Shown piece by piece: positions 1-4,844 of a DNA stretch of 6,827 nt (position 1 is its first letter; each line of letters starts with the position of its first letter). Under the pieces are notes generated by a model. It worked only from the letters and a program-made list of their open reading frames with translations. It had not been told where the DNA came from and did no database searches. Source of the DNA: Candidatus Fraserbacteria bacterium RBG_16_55_9. Lineage in GTDB: Bacteria > Bipolaricaulota > Bipolaricaulia > RBG-16-55-9. The translations under genes were made by a program, and so were the position numbers. The stretch covers positions 16,165-22,991 of the forward strand of contig MFGX01000098.1 in the NCBI GenBank assembly GCA_001778455.1, in the 5' to 3' direction.

Positions 1-626
1 CGCACCAGCGCCTTCCTCTTAAGACGATCCATCTGTCGTTGGAAATAATCTCGCCCGAACTGGGGTCGGCCACCGTGATCTCCCAGAAGATACCCAGAAG
101 AGTCTTGCCAATCACCCCATGTGATCTGCTGCCACTCCTGGCTCCCAAAAGCGATGGAGTTGATTGCTTCTAGATCCTTCACCGCTGGCAGCGCACCATG
201 CAGAGCCAGCAGTCCATTCGGTGTTGCCAAAGCCCATGGGAGTTGGGCCAGCGTCTCCGCGTAGAGTGTCTGCTCACTCGAACTGAGACTCTCCCAAAAC
301 TCCGCAGGATAGAAGGGCGCATCTTTCCAAGCATCGTGATTGCCCTGTAGCAGATGGGTTTGTTTTGGGTTCTTAACTTTGAGCCTCAAAAGGCATTCAA
401 GGTTCTCACGCGAGTGAGGCCCGCGATCGACGTAATCTCCCAGAAAGACCAGTGCAGTCCCCGGCTGATAATACCGCTCGATAACGAGCTGGGTTGCCCT
501 CAGATCACCGTGGGTATCCCCGACAAAGATGACTCGATCAACCCCGTCTAGCTCAATCAGGCGAGGCTCTTCTTTAAAAATCTCTCCGGCTGCCTGTAAT
601 AATGCTCGCTCATTCATCTTGGGCAT
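1..626 (-). CDS. PPP-family metallophosphatase (Ser/Thr protein phosphatase-like), C-terminus cut by window edge
   Basis: Reading down from ATG at 626 gives 208 residues with no stop before the left edge, so the C-terminal part is missing. The metal-binding motifs of the PPP phosphoesterase family appear in order: GDTHGD at residues 36-41, GDYVDRG at 63-69, GNHD at 95-98 and HGA at 143-145. These residues normally hold two metal ions and hydrolyse phosphate esters, usually phospho-Ser/Thr in proteins, in the cytoplasm. The segment FGRDYF near residues 190-195 resembles the stretch that precedes the last His motif (R-x-H) in relatives, and that motif would lie just outside the window. The gene starts 21 bases after the MFS stop on the same strand, so they are probably co-transcribed. 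No clear Shine-Dalgarno site is visible, and a second Met at residue 4 (617) is an alternative start. The family call is firm. The substrate is unknown, and a diadenosine tetraphosphatase-like role cannot be excluded. Confidence 0.9.
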   Translation of the reverse strand, partial: MPKMNERALLQAAGEIFKEEPRLIELDGVDRVIFVGDTHGDLRATQLVIERYYQPGTALVFLGDYVDRGPHSRENLECLLRLKVKNPKQTHLLQGNHDAWKDAPFYPAEFWESLSSSEQTLYAETLAQLPWALATPNGLLALHGALPAVKDLEAINSIAFGSQEWQQITWGDWQDSSGYLLGDHGGRPQFGRDYFQRQMDRLKRKALV

Positions 627-647
627 CTTACACGTTGAGGCAACGCG

Positions 648-1799
648 TCAACAAGAAGGCTTCGCATGGGCTCTTCTCTCCATTGCTTGGAGTTTCAGCA
701 AAAAGGGGAGGCTCATCAGCATCAGTCCGCTTGCGCTAAGGATCATCCCCTGGATTCCATAGGCGTCAGAAAGAGTCCCGCCGATCAGAGGGCCGACGGA
801 AGAGGCAGATGTGAAGGAAGATTGTAAGTAACCGAAGGCCTTTCCGCGACTGCCTTGAGGGACCTCTTCGATCATATACAGATTCATGCCGATGAACATC
901 ACGGACCAAGAGGCCGCGATCATGATCTGCCCAACGACGATCTGCCAGACGCTGGGAGCAAGAGCATAGACCAAAAAGGTCACGACGCTTCCCGCGACGC
1001 CGATCAGCACCATCTGCAACTTATCCCAGCGCTCAGCGTATTTCCCCAGAGCCAACATGAACAGAGGCTGGATGAGCATATTGACCCCGTTGATGGCCCC
1101 CACGAGCGAAAGGCTTCCCACGAAAGACCTAAGATAGAGAGGGAAGATAGACCAGAGAGCGACGGCGGCGCTGTGCCTTACGAAGATCGTGCCGTAGAGA
1201 TAGAAGAGTTTGCCAGGAACGCGATGGTTCTCATGGGTACCCTCTGCCGGGCCGGGGACGATCTCTTCGGGCAATCCCCAATAGATGGCTCCGATGCTGA
1301 GCAAGATGACGAACGAGACGATGGCGAAGACCCAGCGGATGCCCAGAGCATCGGCTAGAATGCCAGAAAGTAGACTTCCCAAGCCCGCGCCTACTGCGTT
1401 CGCTGCGCTGAACGCGCCAAACCGTCGGCCAGCCTGATCACCAAAATGATCGGAGAAGAGTGCCGTGAGCATGGGGTTCGTGGCAAAGCCGATTCCCTGC
1501 AGGAACCGTAGAACCACTAACCCTTCCACCGTGTGCACGTACACGTAGAGAAGGCTGCTGATGAAGAAGAGAAGATTCCCGAAGACCAGAAAGAGCCTCC
1601 GATGTCCATAGCGATCGGAGAGGTGCCCCCAAAGCGGGCTAAACAAGATGACGCCAACCGAGAAGACAGCCAGAGTGAGTCCGATCTGCGTCAAGCTCAT
1701 GCCCAGCTCGTTGGCAAAGAGGGGAATCAGCAGAATGAACCCAAAAAAACTGAACCCGGAAAACAGGTTGACGAGGTTGAAACTGAGCATGGAGTTCAT
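648..1799 (-). CDS. Major facilitator superfamily (MFS) transporter, drug-efflux-like
   Basis: This 383-residue protein is built mostly of hydrophobic helices, consistent with the 12 membrane segments of the MFS. The loop between helices 2 and 3 carries the classic motif A: GHLSDRYGHRR at residues 58-68, with the key Gly, Asp and Arg residues present. A related GTLSDAYG at 341-348 sits at the equivalent place late in the second half. A polar loop near residues 180-196 separates the two six-helix halves. Such proteins in the inner membrane usually exchange protons for drugs, sugars or metabolites, and the layout is closest to multidrug or sugar exporters. The substrate cannot be read from the sequence. 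The gene begins 20 bases after the CCA end of tRNA-Arg with no recognisable Shine-Dalgarno site. Met4 (1790) is an alternative start with no better site. A PPP-family phosphatase follows 21 bases downstream, probably in the same transcript. Confidence 0.92.
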   Translation of the reverse strand: MNSMLSFNLVNLFSGFSFFGFILLIPLFANELGMSLTQIGLTLAVFSVGVILFSPLWGHLSDRYGHRRLFLVFGNLLFFISSLLYVYVHTVEGLVVLRFLQGIGFATNPMLTALFSDHFGDQAGRRFGAFSAANAVGAGLGSLLSGILADALGIRWVFAIVSFVILLSIGAIYWGLPEEIVPGPAEGTHENHRVPGKLFYLYGTIFVRHSAAVALWSIFPLYLRSFVGSLSLVGAINGVNMLIQPLFMLALGKYAERWDKLQMVLIGVAGSVVTFLVYALAPSVWQIVVGQIMIAASWSVMFIGMNLYMIEEVPQGSRGKAFGYLQSSFTSASSVGPLIGGTLSDAYGIQGMILSASGLMLMSLPFLLKLQAMERRAHAKPSC

Positions 1800-1819
1800 C
1801 GTGTTTAACGTCGAACCGT

Positions 1820-1896
1820 TGGTACGCCCGGGAGGACTCGAACCTCCGGCCTGCGGTTTAGGAAACCGCTGCTCTATCCAGCTGAGCTACGGGCGC
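1820..1896 (-). tRNA. tRNA-Arg, anticodon CCU
   Basis: The complement folds as a full 77-base cloverleaf: 7-pair acceptor stem, D stem GCTC/GAGC, anticodon stem GCGGT/ACCGC with loop TTCCTAA (anticodon CCT), 5-base variable loop and T arm GGAGG-TTCGAGT-CCTCC. The discriminator is A73 and CCA is encoded (1822-1820). The first acceptor pair is a G-U wobble. It reads the Arg codon AGG. The gene lies 7 bases after the stop of the small acidic protein and 20 bases before the MFS start, on the same strand, so it is probably excised from a longer transcript by RNase P and a 3' processing enzyme. Confidence 0.97.
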
Positions 1897-1903
1897 GCGG
1901 TTT

Positions 1904-2170
1904 CTATCCCTCTGCTTCATCGTTTTCTCGAGGTTCCGCTTCGAAGCCGGGTTCAAAGCTCATAAGAGGATGCCCTTCGGGATCTGTTTCATTGACGGCT
2001 TTCCAGAGTTTCACACCTTGAGGATCCAAAATCACCCTCTTCAGCGACAGTTGCTCATCTTCGTATTCCCATATGATGAGTTCTTCCGAGGTAACGACAG
2101 CGGGTTCTACTTCGACAGCCTCATCCTCCACTCTCGTGCCCTCTGGAGTTACAAAGACCTTCTTTGGCAT
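1904..2170 (-). CDS. Small, highly acidic protein of unknown function
   Basis: I do not recognise this 88-residue protein. It has 23 Asp/Glu against 8 Lys/Arg, no membrane segment, no signal peptide and no cysteine. The N-terminal third and the last 20 residues are low-complexity acidic. The middle (about residues 27-60) is more regular and hydrophobic, with the look of a small beta-rich fold. It is likely a real gene: ATG at 2170 is preceded by a strong Shine-Dalgarno AAGGAG (2181-2176) five bases upstream, and a sigma-70-like promoter lies just before that. It heads a same-strand series with tRNA-Arg 7 bases downstream, then the MFS and phosphatase genes. The acidity would suit a soluble protein that binds a basic partner, but that is only a guess. 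Confidence 0.8.
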   Translation of the reverse strand: MPKKVFVTPEGTRVEDEAVEVEPAVVTSEELIIWEYEDEQLSLKRVILDPQGVKLWKAVNETDPEGHPLMSFEPGFEAEPRENDEAEG

Positions 2171-2175
2171 CTGAA

Positions 2176-2181
2176 CTCCTT
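2176..2181 (-). promoter_or_regulatory. Shine-Dalgarno site of the small acidic protein
   Basis: The complement reads AAGGAG five bases before the ATG at 2170. It is the best ribosome binding site in the window and fixes this start. Confidence 0.8.
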
Positions 2182-2202
2182 CACAATTGATGAGATGCGC
2201 TC

Positions 2203-2231
2203 ATTCTAAGCAGCAGCCCTGTGGATTGCAA
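2203..2231 (-). promoter_or_regulatory. Sigma-70-like promoter for the small protein / tRNA-Arg / MFS / phosphatase unit
   Basis: On the minus strand, TTGCAA (2231-2226, four of six consensus bases) is followed after exactly 17 bases by TAGAAT (2208-2203, five of six). Transcription would begin near 2196, giving a leader of about 26 bases that holds the Shine-Dalgarno site. The -35 box starts about 10 bases past the rnc stop, so this unit can be transcribed separately from rnc. A short inverted repeat, ATGAG-5 bases-CTCAT (2190-2204), lies across the predicted start point. Confidence 0.6.
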
Positions 2232-2241
2232 AAGGAATGCG

Positions 2242-2922
2242 TCAAGGCAGCAAGCGTTCGTAGAGCCGTCTGGCTGCATCTTGCTCTGCTGCCTTCACGC
2301 GGCGCCCACAACCGGTGGCTACCTGGCCATCCAGTTCAACTTGTACGGTAAACTCCTTCTCGTGATCCGCTCCGTGGGTGGAGACCAAGGTGTAGATGGG
2401 CCGCAGGCCACACTTTTGAGCTTCTTCTTGAAGGAGCGTCTTGTAGTCGAAGCGACGCTCGCCTTGAAACACCTTCTCAATCTCGTCTTGAAGCTCACGG
2501 AGGACGAACTTCGCGGCCGCTTCGTATCCTTGCTGGAGGAAGATCAACCCCACCAGGGCTTCGAAGGCATCGCTCAAGATAGAGCTACGCTCCCGTCCGC
2601 CTCCTTCTGCTTCCCCTCGCCCAAGGAAGAGATACTTCTGCAATCTCAGAGCCTTTGCCCGCTTCGCAAGAGTTGGGCCACTCACCACCACGGATTTGAT
2701 CTTTGTGAGCGCGCCTTCGCTTAAGGAATAGTTCTGAAAGAGATACTCACTCACGGCCAGATCGAGAACGGCATCACCTAAGAACTCCAGACGCTCGTTC
2801 GACTCTTGTCCCGATGGGTTTTCATTCACGTACGAACTATGCAGGAAGGCCCGCTGGAGATCTTCGTCAGGAATCTCCAACTGGAGCTTCTGCTTGAGCT
2901 CGATGAGATCTCCTTCCACCAT
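2242..2922 (-). CDS. rnc: Ribonuclease III
   Basis: From ATG at 2922 this is 226 residues, the usual length. It cleaves double-stranded RNA and matures rRNA precursors in the cytoplasm as a dimer. The signature NERLEFLGD (42-50) carries the acidic residues E43, E46 and D50. The second metal-binding set is SDAFEAL (117-123), with D118 and E121 matching the catalytic Asp and Glu of the family, and E69 fits the remaining conserved Glu. A double-stranded-RNA-binding domain fills residues 159-225, with the typical basic, alanine-rich end GRRVKAAEQDAARRL. The frame stays open upstream to 3006, but that extension is read through tRNA-Gln and is not protein. The chosen ATG has a purine-rich GGGGGAG just before it and lies 9 bases after the tRNA CCA. 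It is probably co-transcribed with that tRNA. Confidence 0.96.
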   Translation of the reverse strand: MVEGDLIELKQKLQLEIPDEDLQRAFLHSSYVNENPSGQESNERLEFLGDAVLDLAVSEYLFQNYSLSEGALTKIKSVVVSGPTLAKRAKALRLQKYLFLGRGEAEGGGRERSSILSDAFEALVGLIFLQQGYEAAAKFVLRELQDEIEKVFQGERRFDYKTLLQEEAQKCGLRPIYTLVSTHGADHEKEFTVQVELDGQVATGCGRRVKAAEQDAARRLYERLLP

Positions 2923-2931
2923 GGCTCCCCC

Positions 2932-3005
2932 TGGCTGGGGCGGGAGGATTCGAACCTCCATTCTCGGCTCCAAAGGCCGGTGTGCTACCATTGCACCACA
3001 CCCCA
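2932..3005 (-). tRNA. tRNA-Gln, anticodon UUG
   Basis: The complement folds as a 74-base cloverleaf: acceptor TGGGGTG/CGCCCCA, D stem GTGC/GCAC, anticodon loop CTTTGGA with anticodon TTG, 4-base variable loop, T arm GGAGG-TTCGAAT-CCTCC, discriminator G73 and encoded CCA (2934-2932). The U1-A72 pair and G73 agree with glutamine identity. Oddities are a C27-A43 mismatch at the top of the anticodon stem and G rather than A at position 37. It is the first gene of the unit that includes rnc. Confidence 0.95.
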
Positions 3006-3034
3006 ATTGCTATACGGCTGGACGTTACGGCCTC

Positions 3035-3063
3035 ATCTTAGCAGAGGGGTCCTTGGCCTTCAA
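3035..3063 (-). promoter_or_regulatory. Probable promoter for tRNA-Gln and rnc
   Basis: On the minus strand TTGAAG (3063-3058) and TAAGAT (3040-3035) are separated by exactly 17 bases, each matching four of six consensus positions. Transcription would start near 3028, about 22 bases before the tRNA. The boxes are moderate, so this is less certain than the opposite-strand promoter. Confidence 0.45.
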
Positions 3064-3068
3064 GTTCC

Positions 3069-3097
3069 TTGCGAGTCCTCAAGATGCAGGGTATAAT
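3069..3097 (+). promoter_or_regulatory. Sigma-70-like promoter of the YugP-type peptidase gene
   Basis: TTGCGA (3069-3074) and a perfect TATAAT (3092-3097) are 17 bases apart. Transcription should start near 3104, giving a leader of about 20 bases with the Shine-Dalgarno site GAGGTG at 3111-3116, eight bases before the ATG. The -35 box is only five bases from the -35 box of the divergent tRNA-Gln promoter. Confidence 0.75.
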
Positions 3098-3124
3098 CTG
3101 CCTCGAAATTGAGGTGACCAAACG

Positions 3125-3826
3125 ATGTTCTTCGATATGCGTTGGCTGATTATGGTTGCACCGGCCATACTCTTGGCGATCTACGCGCAATGGAAGGTTA
3201 AGAGCAGCTATGCCAGGTACTCGAAAATTGCCTCTTCGTCTGGCTTGACCGCTCGCCAAGTAGCCGAGCGAATTTTAGGCCATGGCTCTGTCAGCTTGGG
3301 GCAGCCCGAGCTACGGAGTGTGCGAATTGCCGCCGTTCCTGGAACACTGACCGATCATTACGACCCTAGAGACAAAACTCTGAAACTCTCTAATCCCGAC
3401 AGTCGTTCGCTCGCGGACATCGGCGTGGCAGCTCACGAGGCGGGGCACGCTCTGCAAGATGCAGCCAAGTACCAGCCACTGATGCTTCGCTCCACCCTCG
3501 TGCCCATAGCACAGTTCGGGAGCCAACTGGCCTTCCCGCTCCTCTTGGGCGGATTCTTGCTGAAGATCCCGAATTTGATCCTGCTGGCCATCATCGCCTA
3601 TGCCGCTGCCGTTCTTTTCACGGTGGTGACGCTGCCGGTGGAATTCAATGCCAGCCGTCGAGCGATGAAGCTACTTCGGGAGACGGGAGTCGTCACCCAA
3701 GACAAGGAGCTGGCAGCCGTAGGCGGCACGCTGAATGCGGCAGCACTCACCTACGTGGCCGCAGCAGCCACCGCCGTGCTGAACTTGCTCTACTACATCA
3801 CGCTCTTTACACAAAGCCGTCGGTAA
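3125..3826 (+). CDS. yugP: YugP-type membrane zinc metallopeptidase
   Basis: This 233-residue protein has the layout of the YugP / Zn_peptidase_2 family. It has an N-terminal membrane helix (about 7-22), then a soluble part with the family stretch GTLTDHYDPR (73-82), then the zinc site HEAGH (104-108), where the two His bind zinc and the Glu is catalytic. Hydrophobic helices follow at about 134-147, 150-170 and 205-228. E173 in LPVEFNASRRA is the likely third zinc ligand. It is expected to sit in the cytoplasmic membrane and cut proteins there; the natural substrate of the family is not well established. The start is supported by GAGGTG eight bases upstream and a good promoter. The stop lies 16 bases from the stop of the convergent transferase gene. 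It appears to be transcribed alone. Confidence 0.92.
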   Translation: MFFDMRWLIMVAPAILLAIYAQWKVKSSYARYSKIASSSGLTARQVAERILGHGSVSLGQPELRSVRIAAVPGTLTDHYDPRDKTLKLSNPDSRSLADIGVAAHEAGHALQDAAKYQPLMLRSTLVPIAQFGSQLAFPLLLGGFLLKIPNLILLAIIAYAAAVLFTVVTLPVEFNASRRAMKLLRETGVVTQDKELAAVGGTLNAAALTYVAAAATAVLNLLYYITLFTQSRR

Positions 3827-3840
3827 GCGGCCTCTGCCGC
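3827..3840. terminator. Short GC hairpin between convergent stops, possible weak terminator
   Basis: GCGGC (3827-3831), a four-base loop and GCCGC (3836-3840) form a perfect five-pair hairpin that nearly fills the gap between the yugP stop (3826) and the transferase stop (3843). No T run follows on either strand, so it is not a classic intrinsic terminator. It could serve both directions weakly. Confidence 0.3.
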
Positions 3841-3842
3841 GG

Positions 3843-4772
3843 TTAGAATAAGAAATGCAGCAGGAGACCCAAAGCAGCTAGAGCCGTGAAGAGCCCGTAG
3901 AGCATCCAAACGGTCCGGCGATAGCCCCAACCCCGTTTGAGCCATTGATGGTGTAGATGCTCGCGATCGGCTTTGAGAATCGATCGCCCTGCGTGGGCTC
4001 TACGCACAATGGCCCAGAGCATGTCCACGATGGGGTAACCCATCAGCACGACAGGCACCAGAAACGGTATATCTTCCATGGGACCCCACTTCGCTTGCAA
4101 AGCAGCAACGGTCAGGAGCGCGAGTGTGAAGCCGAGGTAGTAACTGCCGCCATCGCCCAAGAAGAGTCGTGCCGGATGAGTGTTAAAGAATAGAAAGGTT
4201 AAAGAGGCTCCCAGGAGTGCCAGCGAAAGTAAGAGTGCAGCCTCGTTTCCTGCCGGACCGCTCAAGAGCGCAAGCGATGCAGCAAGGATGACCACAGCGC
4301 CCGCAGCCAGCCCATCCAGCCCATCGATCAAGTTGAACGCGTTCGTGATCCCGAGAAGCCAAATGAACGTGAAGGGTCCTGCGAGCACCCCCAGATGAAT
4401 CGTCATTCCCAAGAGATGAATGGAGTAAATGATGAGTCCGCCCCCAAGCACTGGGAAGAGCGTGAGCAGCGCTTGCCCCAAGAGCTTGATCGGCGCATTC
4501 AATTCCCAGCGATCATCGATCAACCCCAGAAGCGCTACACCCAGGGCACCTGCCAACCAACTCAAAAGCTCTAAAGACAGAGGTGCAAAAAGTAGAAAAC
4601 CCGCGAGGCTCCCCAGGATTAAGGCCAGTCCTCCAATCGGCGTCTCTCTCTCATGGGGCTTCCGCTCATTGGGCAGATCCGTGAGCCCCAGCCTGGGTGC
4701 CCAGCGAAGCATTCCCCAAGCGAGCAAGCACGTAACAACCGCAGAGATGATCAAGGCTACAAGAGCGGGCAT
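3843..4772 (-). CDS. wecA: Polyprenyl-phosphate sugar-1-phosphate transferase (WecA/TagO/MraY family)
   Basis: From ATG at 4772 this is 309 residues, almost entirely membrane helices. Members transfer a sugar phosphate (usually GlcNAc-1-P) from a UDP-sugar to undecaprenyl phosphate at the inner face of the membrane, starting a surface glycan. Family motifs appear in order: DLPNERKPHERETPIGG (32-48), LIDDRWELN with the Asp pair D86-D87, NAFNLIDGLDGLAAG (144-158) with D150 and D153, FLGDGGSYYLG (204-214) with D207, and the basic REHLHHQWLKRG (270-281) that contacts the sugar nucleotide. The HLHH form and absence of MraY-specific stretches favour WecA/TagO over MraY. An extension to 4976 has no family similarity, begins at a non-standard codon and overlaps divergent holB. 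A perfect TATAAT ends six bases before the ATG, so the mRNA is probably leaderless. The exact sugar is inferred from the family. Confidence 0.9.
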   Translation of the reverse strand: MPALVALIISAVVTCLLAWGMLRWAPRLGLTDLPNERKPHERETPIGGLALILGSLAGFLLFAPLSLELLSWLAGALGVALLGLIDDRWELNAPIKLLGQALLTLFPVLGGGLIIYSIHLLGMTIHLGVLAGPFTFIWLLGITNAFNLIDGLDGLAAGAVVILAASLALLSGPAGNEAALLLSLALLGASLTFLFFNTHPARLFLGDGGSYYLGFTLALLTVAALQAKWGPMEDIPFLVPVVLMGYPIVDMLWAIVRRAHAGRSILKADREHLHHQWLKRGWGYRRTVWMLYGLFTALAALGLLLHFLF

Positions 4773-4778
4773 CGAGGC

Positions 4779-4784
4779 ATTATA
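4779..4784 (-). promoter_or_regulatory. -10 box of the wecA-like gene, placed for a leaderless mRNA
   Basis: The complement reads a perfect TATAAT, followed by GCCTCG and then the ATG at 4772. The A of ATG is therefore the seventh base after the -10 box, the usual transcription start. There is no Shine-Dalgarno site and no good -35 box at 16-18 bases. Confidence 0.6.
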
Positions 4785-4802
4785 CCCAGCAGTGCCTCGG
4801 GA

Positions 4803-4832
4803 TTGGAATCTCTCCCCAAAGCGTGCTACGCT
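4803..4832 (+). promoter_or_regulatory. Tentative promoter of holB
   Basis: TTGGAA (4803-4808) and TACGCT (4827-4832) are 18 bases apart and match four and three of six consensus positions. Transcription would begin about five bases before the holB ATG. The -10 box is weak, so this is only a candidate within the 72-base divergent region. Confidence 0.25.
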
Positions 4833-4844
4833 GACCCTGTTCGT

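Noticed and set aside
855..1358. 167-residue plus-strand open frame rich in Asp, Glu and His
   Set aside because: It is the mirror of hydrophobic MFS codons; such antisense frames become charged automatically. No ribosome site or family resemblance.
1897..1920. A separate promoter for tRNA-Arg (GATAGA-like box on the minus strand)
   Set aside because: The -10 match is poor and no -35 box is seen at the right distance; the promoter at 2203-2231 explains the unit better.
2221..2724. 167-residue plus-strand open frame opposite rnc
   Set aside because: Antisense shadow of a well-supported RNase III, with no independent signals.
2923..3006. N-terminal extension of RNase III to 3006 (28 extra residues)
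   Set aside because: These codons are read straight through tRNA-Gln, and the extension begins at TTG with no ribosome site. The normal-length start is at 2922.
4653..4844. Extension of holB to 4653
   Set aside because: These codons are antisense to the start of the wecA-like gene, and delta-prime homology begins at the ATG at 4845.
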